NCBI GenBank assembly: GCA_963678705.1
Contig: OY783203.1
Span: 27,696,535 to 27,760,534 of the forward strand
Direction: 5' to 3'
Source of the DNA: Panorpa germanica
Lineage: Eukaryota; Arthropoda; Insecta; Mecoptera; Panorpidae
DNA length: 64,000 nt
In this document: positions 23,713 to 36,598 of the stretch, in pieces
How the letters are laid out: each line of letters opens with the position of its first letter
How positions within the stretch are numbered: position 1 is the first letter of the stretch
Notes under the pieces: generated by a model
What the model saw: the letters and a program-made list of their open reading frames with translations, nothing else
Told to the model about the DNA's origin: nothing
Databases searched by the model: none
Program-made: the position numbers and the translations under genes

Positions 23713-24274
23713 TCATCAACTTCTTAGAGGTCTGATCATACAAAGTCATACGTAGTAATCGACTTCTATTTCAAAACTATCCACAGAAAAGAAATGAATG
23801 TCAAAATGTTTTACGACGATTTCAACGTGGTGTATCCATAAACATTAAAGTTTCATCTCATCATAAAGTATGTTAATGTGAAACAACTCAAATACATCTT
23901 ACTGAAATAGTTAGAGTCGCTAGCAGTCTGTTTCAGTATGAGAGAAGCTTAAGAGTGGCGGAAACCACTTAGATTTAAAACATAAGAATTCTAATAAATC
24001 AAATTTCCAATAATAAAGCAGGGTGTCAGCGTGAATTGAGCTCTTATAAGAGTGAGATTAGGAGGTAATAAAAACGATTTTCTTTAATGAATAAAAAAGA
24101 AAACGTAATGGTTTAATTAGCTTGTAGTAAGCTAATGAAACTGCACTGCATGACAATTTCTACATGAGAAGTAGAAACTGAACCTTGAAATTAGGTTGTA
24201 GCCAGATAATAAGATCATTTTTCTGCCCAGGAACTACCTTTTCGATCTGCACAAAATAATTTCAGTTTTAAGTC

Positions 24275-24417
24275 TTCGCAAATATGATGCCGATAGAGGG
24301 CCCAGCGGGCTTTTGGGACTTTTCACTGCTACCATAAAGCCTTGTACAATTTGATGAGATGCACAAAATATTTTTTTAAATGGGCTACAATTGTGCAGAG
24401 TTCCAATTACGCCACTG
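24275..24417 (-). mobile_element. Possible hAT-type terminus, truncated
   Basis: Read in reverse, the right edge is CAGTGGCGTAATTGGAACTC, a common hAT-like start. No matching left end and no 8-bp duplication was found, so only the terminus is supported. Confidence 0.3.
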
Positions 24418-24820
24418 ATCGTTACATACTTATTACAATAAATTAGAAAGAAATTTGTTTCTTTACTTTTACAGTTACTTTTTACTTCATGCGGTGCATG
24501 CTACTTATACGAATGTAATAACGAGAGTGTGCCTGCACTCTGCACCAACTTTCCCTGGTGGAATCCAAGTACTGGTACATTGACTCTGCTGAGATATCGG
24601 TTTGAAACTTCGGATATATGAGTACATAGTATATATTCATGATTGATTACAGATAACGAGAAAACTAATGCTGAATCTGCACATTCTTAAATCTCTTGGT
24701 AATTATGGTAGTGAAATGTTTCTTTTACTTACTATATGGAAAGAGAAATAAGTAATTATAAAGCAGGAATTAACAAAGAACGGTCTCATTAAAAATGGCT
24801 TGCATTTATTGTACTGCATA

Positions 24821-25551
24821 TAGTCCAAGATCCCAGAGCGATCTGACATAACTTATTTTCAAAAGCATAGAACTTTCGGTTCTAAGTAGTCTCTACATGT
24901 ACTTTTAATACCTGCGTATTTGTGGAGTTCGCTCGGTGACACCTGGGCAGGTACCAGGTGAGAAAGGTAACTAAAAATCAGAGTTACTTTACTCAAATTT
25001 GTATGACTGATTTTTAAATATATTTTGTAGAATGTTATTTCTGAAGTAAAATTAAAAGTGTCAGACGCTTTCCATGGGCCAGAACTTTATAACTGACAAA
25101 AACATGTTAGTGGTCTCATAAACACAACTGCACTGTATACTATATACTGTATATAATACGGTGTGCGCAATAGTATATACGCATACGTATAGACTGAAAC
25201 AGATTGTGAGTTTAGGAAGGGGAACCGAGTCACCATGGATGTCAAGTTAATTTATTTTTTACAGAGCTTTAAAGCGTCTGACAAAAGTTCTGGCCCATGG
25301 AAAGCGTCTGACACTTTTAATTTTACTTCAGAAATAACATTCTACAAAATATATTTAAAAATGAGTCATACAAATTTGAGTAAAGTAACTCTGATTTTTA
25401 GTTACCTTTCTCACCTGGTACCTGCCCAGGTGTCACCGAGCGAACTCCACAAATACGCAGGTATTAAAAGTACATGTAGAGACTACTTAGAACCGAAAGT
25501 TCTATGCTTTTGAAAATAAGTTATGTCAGATCGCTCTGGGATCTTGGACTA
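24821..25551. mobile_element. Foldback element with about 268-bp near-perfect arms
   Basis: The left arm (24821 to about 25088) and right arm (about 25283-25551) are reverse complements with, by eye, one mismatch or so. The ends are TAGTCCAAGATCCCAGAGCG and its inverse. The loop of about 195 bases has no repeat partner. A transcript would form a very long hairpin. No clear target duplication was found. A 92-codon plus-strand frame from 25235 runs across loop and arm and is probably incidental. Confidence 0.88.
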
Positions 25552-25959
25552 ATATGTTCATATGTTAAATCGAGTTTTAGAGATCTTCAATTAGTTTTTC
25601 ATTTGGCTCAATCATTAATTTGCATTATATTACAATAAGTTCATAAATAATGAAAGTGTATGATATTTACAATAGATGTTGGTGTAGCAGAGATAGTTTG
25701 ACATCCTTGAATTTTACGCCTTTTGAGTTTTATAGTTGATTACTTAAAATATGCAGATATAGGTAAATTTTTAATATGTATATAAATTTATCTTCCATCC
25801 AAATAACTTTATATATGAAGTAGTGTTTGTTTCAATAAAGATAGATAATTAAACAGTAGATAATTAAATTGAAATTCATCATCATTTTATATATTTCTAC
25901 CAGTTTGTTTCCAGTCGGAATTCTGGCTTAAGTTTGAATGATACCTTATTCTTTTTTTA

Positions 25960-26415
25960 CCCAAAACATGTTTTGTTTTATTTTAAAACAGTTCTGTTTT
26001 TCGAAAACAGACTGTTCACATTGAACAGACTGGTTTTTCTGTGTGTCCCAAAAAATGTAGTATCCCACAAATTATTATGTTGGCGATACATTTCTATTAT
26101 ATTGCTGGTCTTATCTTTTGTCCATTACATTCTACATTTATTTATAACGGCTAATGGAACTACTAGTTGTTAGCCAAATGATAAACAACAACTGATAAGC
26201 GCAAATGTTCACAGAAAACAAAACTGCGTTCACAGAAAACAAAACAGACTAAAAAACAACAACAAACGTGTACCTTTTACTGTGTGTTTGAATGTGTTTT
26301 GTTTACTGAAACAGTTTTTAAAGACAAAAATGTTTTAAGGACTGTTCAATTTTTACAAAACATTGGTGTTTTTGTTCGTGTTTAATTGTTTTGTCTCTTT
26401 GATGTAAAACCGGCA
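25960..26415 (+). mobile_element. MITE-1 with an internal insertion, left end lost
   Basis: The first half is 'ACATGTTTTGTTTTATTTTA' to 'GAACAGACTGG'. About 130 unrelated bases (roughly 26055-26180) follow, then the family resumes at 'GATAAACAACAACTGATAAGC' and ends AAACCGGCA before TAA (26416-26418). The interruption is an insertion or local rearrangement. The left TIR is not readable. Confidence 0.8.
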
Positions 26416-26418
26416 TAA

Positions 26419-27136
<718 letters not shown>

Positions 27137-27339
27137 AATCTGATTTACTCGGTACTATAGCCGAGATCGTTATTATCCTAATTATCGATATGTTTCTATT
27201 GAAAAATTACTGCAAGGAATGTGTGAAAAGAGTTACCCAGTTAAATACCTATTTATCCACTATAGTTCATAAAAAAATGGTCTCTGAATTTAAAATTCCG
27301 ATTACTTTATTGACTTTATTAATGAAACTTTAATCTCTA

Positions 27340-27478
27340 TATTTTAAATGCCCATACTCTGTTCCTAACTTATAAATTATGTATTACAAATGTTTATAAA
27401 TATATATATCTATTGTTTTAAGTGCTAATAACTGCTGAGAGTTGATCCACTCAAATAAATATTTTTAAAAAAATCCGG
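27340..27478 (+). repeat. LINE 3' end fragment
   Basis: It ends 'GATCCACTCAAATAAATATT' with an A-rich tail. The same ending occurs in reverse at 37739, 42500-42690 and 58228. An end fixed relative to the tail with variable 5' length is typical of LINEs. The 37739-37945 copy reads as the C-terminus of a protein just before this block. Confidence 0.55.
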
Positions 27479-27629
27479 TCAGCATTGCTGTATTTTAAGA
27501 ATTTATTTATTACTTTTACTACTTTTATTGCTTTTTCTGTTAGGCTCTACTTTCTTCCATTTACCTTACCTTACATAAACTTGATATAAATACCTATCAT
27601 AGGATTAACAACTAAAAGAAAAACCAAAC

Positions 27630-28085
27630 TAAAGAACAATTACCGTCTCTCTCATAACTTTCTGTACACTTCTCTTCTCATCTCCGTAATCATGCTACCC
27701 CTTTCTTCTCTATACTTCCGCCATACACCTCTTTCTTTCATTGCCTCCTCTAATCAGTACCTCCATTCCCTTTTAACTTCACATTCCTCTCTTATATGCT
27801 TCGAAATCTCCATTTCTCGCTTGCACATCATAAATACCCTTCACTCTTTTTCTTCCTAATATTTACTATCTTTCTCTTCGTTACCCATTCTGAATTTGGC
27901 GAATTCTTTACGTTCCTTCTCTCCTATATGCGCTGGTTCCATCCTCTTGTAGCACTCTATCTGAGATATAGTTTGTATTGTACTTTTGCTAGCGCAAAAG
28001 CATTGTCATATAATGATTTTTATCAAATGCAATGCCTCATAACAACTGACATTTTTACCTATGATCTGTGTTACCCTTATAGAAT
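27630..28085 (-). other. Pyrimidine-rich block with a 98-codon frame, unrecognised
   Basis: The plus strand is rich in 'cttctct/ttccct' for about 330 bases, so the minus strand is purine-rich like 8110-8340. It may be a relative of that repeat on the other strand, but I could not align them by eye. The plus-strand frame at 27796-28092 is Phe/Leu/Ser/Tyr-rich, as any pyrimidine-rich sequence would be, and I do not regard it as a gene. Confidence 0.3.
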
Positions 28086-28114
28086 CAATTAGAACAAGCC
28101 ATTTGCTGAAATGG

Positions 28115-28264
28115 CCCGGTTTGTAAAGTTTCCGTTACTTATTCACTTGCATTCTGACTGGTGAAGTTGTTTCGCCTGTTATTGGACATAACAGAGGGAT
28201 TTTATATGGACGATTTTTATTGGCAAACATTCATAATTAAATGAAATCCAAATTGTTTACTGGG
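28115..28264 (+). mobile_element. Family B element, old diverged copy
   Basis: It keeps the right end CAAATTGTTTACTGGG and traces of the interior ('CATTCTGACTGGTGAAGTTG', 'GATTTTATATGGA'). The left end is not convincing. Confidence 0.5.
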
Positions 28265-29285
28265 TTGTAGAAATAGCATCATTATTTCGTTCCTGTGCGC
28301 TTCTTTTCCAGTGAACGTCATCAGTTTCCGAGATGCGTATTACGAAATCTTGGATCCCGTAAGTCAAATGGAATACAATAGTTCTAGCTCGGTAATTATC
28401 ATCATAAAATCTGAATACATACTGAATTCATAATCACCGAAAACACAGAATGTACGGAAAGAATCATTCGCTGTATCAACGAATAGCGGACAACGGACAA
28501 CGAACAACGAACAGCGGATGCAGTACTGGTACTTTGTCCATTTTATGACTGCCTTACGAAATGTTACCGACATTTTTTTAACATACTATTTATTAACTGT
28601 TTTTTTTTTAGTATTTTTAAATACATGGGAATTGTTTTTGTCGTAACCCAAATTTTTAATATCATGATAAAAATATTATTTTAGTAAATGTGAAATATTG
28701 TTATGAAACTATCATGTGAATATTTATTCCTTCATTCTCAAATTTACAGATATAAAAGTAAGTTATCTTACTTGAAACCTAGTTCCACTTGAAGCTCTCC
28801 TTCTACTTGATACGTCACTGATTATATTAAGGAATAATTTGTTTATTTTCATTTGCGCGAGTAATATCTCAGACTATAACCGTTTATGCGAGCGGTGCCA
28901 AACGCCGGTGAATGCATTTTTAAGATTTGAATATTTATGAAGTAAACATTTTATATTTTTATTTTTTATTTTATGCTTGATTTTTGTTTTCATTTTATTT
29001 TTAAACACTGAAAAAAAGTTGCATAATAATGAATAGAATGTTAGAATAAGTGTAAATAATTATCATAATAAAAATATATGAAGCAGCAGAAAATGCAGCA
29101 GCAAACGTTTTGTAATAAAAGTAAAACTACAGCTGCAGCTAGCTAATAAAATGAGACACATTAGAATGATTGATAGCAAAACAGTTATGCATTGAAATCT
29201 GCGAGTGGAGGTGTAAATACTGCTTAGGTTGCATAAACTGAAGAACTGCGAACTGCGAACTGCTTCCGTAGTCGTACTTTGTCAA
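28265..29285. other. AT-rich stretch with a small tandem run
   Basis: No gene seen. At 28478-28516 'CGGACAACGGACAACGAACAACGAACAGCGGA' forms a short 7-base period tandem. At about 29239-29265 'GAACTGCGAACTGCGAACTGC' repeats three times. Confidence 0.45.
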
Positions 29286-30253
29286 CAGGGGACCCAAATT
29301 TGGAGCATTCCTTGTTTAATTATTTCTTATAGATCAGACAACATATAGAGATGACGCTAATATTGTTATATATTCAAAAGTAAAATGTAATGCATTGTTT
29401 TAGTGGAATTAGAGGGGGGAGGGGGAGCTTTAATGTTTTTTATGCCTGGGGCACCCACCGACTTATACCGGGTTATATACATTTACTGTACCGAGGACAT
29501 TTTACTGTATATCAACATTTATGGTTTTGTAAAATAATTATTTTGAAAGCTGCTATAGCTGATATAAGAGCTCCTCTCAAAAAAGGCATCTTGCGTTAAC
29601 CACGATATCTCTGGACTGGATCATGTAAAATATAAAAACCAAACGGATTTCGTTAAAGTAATATATGATCTTGTAATTAATCGAAAGAATAAGCAAAATA
29701 ATTTTTTTTGACAAAATGGCGGCTTTAAAAAAAAAAAAAAAAAAACGATTTTTGGAAAAAATTGTTTATAAAAAGAAATATTTATCAGTGAGAAAAAAGC
29801 CTCGATTGATTACTAAAAAATATATTTAAGATACTTGTGTGATGCTTGCATGTAAGATGTTTAAGAAATTTGACAGTGATCGGTTCAGCAGTTTCCGAGA
29901 AATCTTGGTCACAGTTTTTAGAAAAACGCATTTAAAGATTACATAGAGTAAAAAAAATTAGTTTCAACTAACATAACTTCGAAAATAATCGCCGGATTGA
30001 CTACAATTTTTTTGTGTGTGTACTTAAATATATGTACATAACGAAAATGAAATTAAAAAAATCGATTTTTTTAAAACTCTAACTGTATGTAACCACTTAC
30101 ATCTACCAATATGGCACAATTCGTTTATATTGTGAGGAGCAAATTCAAAAGAATTGCCGGATTTTGCGTTAGCGTGAAAACTGAAAGATCCTATAGTTCA
30201 AATCACGAAAGTTCGGTGGTGATTTATGCTTAAAAGAGGTTGTAAGAGTCGTA
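29286..30253. other. Transposon-like stretch, family not resolved
   Basis: It begins with CAGGGGACCCAAATTTGGAG, which resembles the hAT-type terminus at 6294. It contains text common in insect DNA transposons ('GATCGGTTCAGCAGTTTCCGAGAAAT'), an A run at about 29725-29745 and 'AAAATGGCGGCTTT'. No right terminus was found before the Harbinger element at 30257. It could be one or more decayed elements. Confidence 0.35.
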
Positions 30254-30256
30254 TAA

Positions 30257-30926
30257 GGCCTGTCTCAGTATGGCACCGTATTTAAGCGAATTTCTGCCGG
30301 ACGTATACGGGCTACTACGCTTTACCTATCCGAACCATGTAAATGTAATGAGATCGCTCTGGAGCTCTCAGACTGCACGCTACAAAGCCGTCCGAATACG
30401 GGCGGCACTACCTCGCACATTAGAACCGTATAAAGGCGAATTTTATCCAAGCGTTATCACTACTACAACGATATCCTATCCGAACCTTTGTAAATGCAAA
30501 CAGCCGCCTCAGACTGGAGGGGATACCTAAGATCGCTTGTTGTTACGCTGCAATACGGGTCAAATGAAATCTATCGGCGACATGGGTATGTTCTGCATGC
30601 AGTTTATGTTTGTATTTCAGTGAATCATGGACACCGATACCGATACCGATACGATAGAACTAAATTTAAATTCACGCCCACCAGAACTCAGATATATAAT
30701 AAATGCTAAAGTCCCTTTAATACCAGTAGTGTATCGATAAAAATTAAAGTTAAAGTTTGCTCTCATGATAAATTATATAAGTGCTAAAGAACTCCAATAC
30801 ACCCCCTAATACACGACTACAGACATCTGTGACACACATAGGCGGTTTGCTTTGTAGCTCATCCAATCCGCCGATTTACGTCCGAATACACCGTCGCTTA
30901 AATACGGTCCCATACTGAGACAGGCC
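30257..30926. mobile_element. Harbinger-type TIR element, 670 bp, TAA duplication
   Basis: TAA lies at 30254-30256 and 30927-30929. The left TIR is GGCCTGTCTCAGTATGGCAC and the right, reversed, GGCCTGTCTCAGTATGGGAC; pairing continues through 'CGTATTTAAGCGA'. GGCCTGT plus TAA is typical of PIF/Harbinger. The interior is GC-richer than its surroundings and has short frames (86 and 71 codons, +) with no transposase likeness. It is non-autonomous. Confidence 0.88.
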
Positions 30927-30929
30927 TAA

Positions 30930-31636
30930 ATGTACAAAACGATGATAAATTATCTTATTTGTTCTTATATACTTTATAAAAAAATTAGTAAGGCAATGCT
31001 TTTTCCTTGTACAGTACATTTATGTTTTAAGTAACTTGTTTTAAGCATGATTCGTCGGCGTGCTCTCATAATTTGAACTATAACTACAATTTTTGCTACC
31101 CTTATGATGGAAAATAACCTTCTGAAATAATTAAATAATGAAACGGCTAATATCGCGAACTGTCAAAAATAATTATATATTAAATAAACCACTTCCTTAT
31201 ATCATGCGAAAAAAAAATTGATTGACAAGTCCCTCATATTATTCTTATTCAAATAAATATTAATAATATTATTCCTATTATAAATACCAATATAGTTTTA
31301 AATTAATTAGCTTATTAATGGTAAGATTATTAATTTACGTGTAGAGGGACAGGGGTCCAATATGTTTGACATGTTACAATGAATATGATGGGGGTTCAAC
31401 ATACACCGAGTCACCGAGACTGCAGAAAATAGATAACTTGAAAGACATCTGCACATTTATTGCACCAGTTTTATCTGTATTTTAATCCACATGTTAATTA
31501 TATGACACAAATTAATTTAATAGCGTAATAAAACTAAAGACATAAAATTGGAAAACTTATAAAAATAATAACTATGTAATAAATAACATAATGTAACATT
31601 TTTTTTTTTTTAAAGATTATTTGTATTTAAACAATA
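30930..31636. other. AT-rich stretch without a recognised gene
   Basis: No supported feature was seen between the Harbinger-type element and the SINE. Confidence 0.4.
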
Positions 31637-31913
31637 GACGACGACACAGTGGGCGAGAGCATTGATGCTTGACGCCGACTGCTGTGTCTTCGGGTTCGAT
31701 CCCCGGACCAGATATATATTTTCTGGGTTTGGTTGTTATGAACTTATATTGATTATGGTCATACATAATCATACAGTTATTAGGCAGTGGTGTAGCCCAC
31801 ATATATGAGGCCACGACACCATAAATACTGCCAACATTGAAGGAGGTCGTCGGTGATAGGACTCAGCATCGGAAATAGGCCGACGTTAAATAAAAAAAAA
31901 AAAAAAAAAAAAT
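31637..31913 (+). repeat. tRNA-derived SINE, full-length reference copy
   Basis: From 5': the tRNA-like head with box A region 'CACAGTGGGCGAGAGCATTG', 'CTGCTGTGTCTTC' and box B GGGTTCGATCCCCGG; a tRNA-unrelated body with 'TTTTCTGGGTTTGGTTGTTA', 'GGCAGTGGTGTAGCCCAC', 'ATATATGAGGCCACGACACC' and 'ATAAATACTGCC'; a 3' part 'AGGAGGTCGTCGGTGATAGG', 'AATAGGCCGACGTTAAATAA'; then a long A tail. About 275 bp in all. Box A and box B spacing fits an internal RNA polymerase III promoter. Mobilisation would need a LINE that recognises the 3' end. At least a dozen other pieces lie in this window on both strands. Confidence 0.92.
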
Positions 31914-31959
31914 AAACAATAGAGTCAAAAAGAAGAAATATACACCTGGAAAAAGTCAA

Positions 31960-32232
31960 ATTTGGTTTAAGACTATGGTTTATACTATTAAAAGGGGTTG
32001 CAGAAATTGTGACAAGTGGGAAAGGGATGGAGTATAGAGCAGACTCGTTGTGACGTCTCATGCAGAAAATTATAAATTTTTATTCTAAAAACTAAATATT
32101 ACAAAACAATTTATTAATTGAAATGTGTGACATCAAAGCAAGGGGAAAAGGAGATTTTCTTTAGTGTGACAAGGACGGGATGATGAGTCAGAATAGCAGG
32201 AAATTTGTGTGACGTAATTTATGGATGGCTCC
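31960..32232 (+). repeat. Unclassified dispersed repeat, second copy
   Basis: It shares 'TGACAAGGACG', 'GATGAGTCAGAATAGCAGGA', 'AATTTGTGTGACGTAATTTA' and 'TGGATGGCTCC' with 23427-23712. The G-runs are decayed. It follows the SINE directly. Confidence 0.55.
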
Positions 32233-33222
32233 TTATTACACTCAATTATATTCTATCTAGGCACAAGTTATTGTGTCTTTCAGGCTCCTGAGCCAATAGT
32301 TATACAAAATATTTTGCATAAGTAATTTGTAACAAGTTACTACGTATATAATAATTAAAATTTGAAGACTGCATATATTTAAATAATATAATATTTAAAG
32401 TCTGCTTACTTGTAAATGCATAGAATTTTTATTAACATTAACAAAGATTATTGATAACATTCTAAGCGTATTATTTGAATGTCTTAAATATAAATAAATA
32501 TACAATGTAGATTTGTCAATTAGAATGTACCTAATGAAAACTATTTCTTACTACACTACGATTTAAAGCCTAGCAAACGCGATGTCCTTGAATGTGGTAG
32601 TACTATTTAAAAAATATTTCTTAACCTCAAATTATAAATTTAAAAATGAATGACACACTCTCATAATTAATGTATAATGAAGAGATTACAAAACTCTCCA
32701 AATGACAAGATCTCGAAAGGTAATTATAGAAAAAGAATACAACATTATAAACAAAAAATATATATTAAATAAAAACAAACAATTTAAAAAATAGTTAGAA
32801 GAAGATATAAAATTAAAGCAATTCGTTCCATTGATATTAGTACCACCAGTACAAAACAAATAACCTTAAAAATATACAAGTGTATGTTCTTAATTATATA
32901 AGTTTAAAAGGTGATTTAAGTAATATTAATTAATGTAAACAAAGTTAGAATTATAGTTTGTTAGATAATTATTTAAATGATCAATTTAAACCCTGCTAAG
33001 GGGGCGTGTCGGGTTTCTCTTTGGGTGAAAATAAAATCAGGTTCGCGAGGTTATGCAAGTATCCACACTGCTATGTGACCTTTTTAAATTATTTTATATT
33101 TATTTAAAACAAACATACTTAACTCTTTTATACAGAAATTTAGAATTTGATTTAAATTGTAAAAGATTTAGTTAACCGCAAAAGAAAATGTCTTTTACGT
33201 TTTACTGGATGTTGCCAGCCGC
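32233..33222. other. AT-rich stretch without a recognised gene
   Basis: Nothing recognisable except a small GC-richer patch at about 32995-33060 ('GGGGGCGTGTCGGG') of unknown meaning. Confidence 0.4.
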
Positions 33223-33225
33223 TTA

Positions 33226-33654
33226 TGCCGGTTTCACACCAGAGATACAGTTTTGTTTTCAAAAAGCAAAACACGAACATGTTTTGTTTCATTTTAAAAC
33301 AGTTCTGTCTTTCGAAAACAGACTGTTGACTCTGAACAGACTGGTTTTGTTTTTAGTGTTTTTCAGTGCGCCCCATAAAAATTATAAACAGTATAAACAA
33401 CAACTGACAAGCGCAAATGTTCACAAAAAACAAAACTGCGTGTTCAAACCAAGCAGACTAAAAAACAACAACAAACGTGTTTTCCTTTGATCTTATCAAG
33501 TCCAGATGGGAATGTGTTTTGTTTATTAAAACAGCAATAAAAGACAAAAATGTTTTAAGAATTGTCTCTTTGGTGTAAACATAGGTGTTTTTGTTCAGAA
33601 AAACAACTTTTTGTTCGTGTTTTATTGAATTGTCCCTCTGATGTGAAACCGGCA
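33226..33654 (+). mobile_element. MITE-1, complete copy with TTA duplication
   Basis: The longest intact copy, 429 bp. TTA at 33223-33225 and 33655-33657. The left TIR is TGCCGGTTTCACACCAGAGA and the right, reversed, TGCCGGTTTCACATCAGAGG. The interior has nested palindromes, e.g. 'AAAACAGTTCTGTCTTTCGA' and 'AAAACAGACTG'. Frames on both strands (100 codons + and 65 codons -) are by-products. The TTA/TAA trinucleotide target places it with Tourist-like PIF/Harbinger MITEs. Confidence 0.95.
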
Positions 33655-33819
33655 TTAGAAATTTGTTTTATTAAATCTCTTACTATAGGTTTCTTTAAAA
33701 AAAAATGTTATTATCTCACATACGAAATAATTATTTCTTCTCAAATACATAAATATCACATGAAAGTCATGTTATTAGTCATTAGGTCCCAAAAAATAAT
33801 GATTTACTAAAGTTGAACC

Positions 33820-33984
33820 CAGGGCCGGTTCGAAAGGCTTTCGAGAGATGCGACAGGGCGCTAAACTGTTTAATAGGCGATTACTGTAAATTAGTTTCAT
33901 AGCGAGTTATTTTAAAGAAGAAGGTAACAGTACGGCGCAAATATTTGAAATAAAGTGAAATAAATTTCTCTGGGACCGGCCCTG
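33820..33984. mobile_element. hAT-type MITE, 165 bp, duplication GTTGAACC
   Basis: GTTGAACC stands at 33812-33819 and 33985-33992. The termini CAGGGCCGGTTC and, reversed, CAGGGCCGGTCC are classic hAT TIRs. Short, non-coding, with perfect duplications; likely young relative to its neighbours. Confidence 0.95.
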
Positions 33985-34395
33985 GTTGAACCCAGTACTT
34001 TATGCTCAAACTGATATGACCTCTTCGCAACATCACTGTCTCTACGATCTAGGCTAAGACAAGGAAAACACAACGTTATGCATTTAAAATATAAATTATT
34101 TGTATGATATACATAGAAGTGTGTATAGTAAAAAAATATATTTATATGTGTATATTAACAGATGAGTTTTTTCTTCTTATAAGAAAATGTTAATATTCAT
34201 GCTATTTAATTAAATTAATATCATATTTTTAATTAATTTATAACAGTGTTTATGCATCGATGTTATATATATGTATATACAATATACATACATAATATAT
34301 ACATACATATGAGCTTTCAGTACTGAACACCGCGTGTTAGGTTGGCTAAAAACAAGTTATTTTTGAGGTTAGGTTGGAACGTTAGGTAATCACGC

Positions 34396-35270
<875 letters not shown>

Positions 35271-35330
<60 letters not shown>
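35271..35330. repeat. TA microsatellite, right flank of foldback element
   Basis: About 60 bases of TA repeat, degrading into ATAAATATAAATATT. With 34396-34497 it probably formed one array before the element inserted. Confidence 0.95.
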
Positions 35331-35333
<3 letters not shown>

Positions 35334-36391
35334 TAAATATTAGTATGAACATTTTTAAAGATTTCGTACAGAATCAAAATAATTTAGCTTTTGTTTTCCA
35401 CATCCGACGATGCAACATTTTACGAGCGGTAAATTATTTTTCTAAAGCAATGACATATCGTTGCAACTATTCTAGAATGTGCATTTAAACTTCTTGCACT
35501 TTTTCATGACTTGCAAAATACTATTTGTACACTGGACAGTGGACACTATGTAAATTTATTTTGAAATATGTATCACAAGTAGTTTTAGATAGTACATATT
35601 GGTATTATATAAGACTGTAATGTATATACCCTACAAAGTAATCATTTATTAAATATAATGTAACAGTAATAAAATTTACATTCATTTTAATATTTATAAA
35701 ACCTAAAAAGATAATATACAAATGTCAAATGTGTTAATACATTTTGCTAATATTAATGCTAATGTATTCAGTGATTGCAATAGCTATCATATTTCAGCAA
35801 ATTTACTCGTACGTTAAATGCGTTAAAATAAGTAATGTTTTGTTTGTTTTATAAAACACTACCTAAACTCGGCCACGCTTTGCAATGGCTCAGTATGAAA
35901 TGAATGGAAAAGTAAATAAAAGAAAAATATTTTTCTGACGCCCTTCAACATTAAACGGATAATATATTAGTTTGACAAAATTTGACTACTTAAGTTCAAT
36001 CTAAGATATAATTGACTAATCGTTGAAAAAGTGTCTACTATTGGACCTCAAAAACAAGTTGCAAAATAGAGCTGTTAAAAAAGTTTTTTCTAGCATGCGA
36101 TTTGGGACATTAATGTAAAGAAATTATATTTATTTAGTTGGTACAAAGCTCGTATGTCGGCAAAACAGTGACCATTCAGTTAAAACATACACTCATGAAC
36201 TCCATAGATGACGTTGTAGGAATAACGGTCAACAAACTTGATATTTGGAGTCGACAGAACTTACTTTTGCATATTGTTAGGTTATAATAAAATTAGATAA
36301 AAAGGAATTGACAATTTAAATATTAAAATTTTAAATGTCGTTTCTTTGATTTCAGGTATGATAGTATAATTTAAGTTAAACAACATTCTAC
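35331..36391. other. AT-rich stretch without a recognised gene
   Basis: No supported feature on either strand. Confidence 0.45.
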
Positions 36392-36598
36392 AATGTTGAC
36401 AGTAAGTATGAAGTAGAGGCCTCATATATGTAGGGTACACGAGTGCCTTATAAATTTTATGATTATGAAAACACTTAATCAAATTCATTTTCATAACAAC
36501 CAAACCCAGAAAATATATAGCGCTGATCCGGTGATCGAACCCGAAGATATAGCAGTCTAGTAGCAAGCATAATTGCTCTCAGCCACTGTGCCGTTACG
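36392..36598 (-). repeat. tRNA-derived SINE, minus strand, good head
   Basis: Read in reverse: 'AACGGCACAGTGGCTGAGAG' (a clear box A region), 'TGCTTGCTACTAGACTGC', box B CGGGTTCGATCACCGG, 'AGCGCTATATATTTTCTGGG', 'TTTGGTTGTTATGAAAATG', then 'CCTACATATATGAGGCC'. It stops before the GTCGTCGGTGATAGGAC block, so it is 3'-truncated or internally rearranged. It gives the best box A of all the copies. Confidence 0.88.

Noticed and set aside
27796-28092. 98-codon frame as a membrane protein
   Set aside because: The hydrophobic look follows from a pyrimidine-rich plus strand; no conserved motif.
30270-30709. Two plus-strand frames (86 and 71 codons)
   Set aside because: They lie within the TIR-bounded Harbinger-type element and show no transposase features.
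31675-31705. A tRNA gene at the GGTTCGATCCC box B
   Set aside because: No cloverleaf closes around it, and it recurs with the same non-tRNA body in many places: it is a SINE head.
33188-33490. 100-codon plus-strand frame, with look-alikes at 5678, 25934 and 38616
   Set aside because: These similar 'proteins' are translations of MITE-1 copies, which have TIRs and TTA/TAA duplications and frames on both strands.
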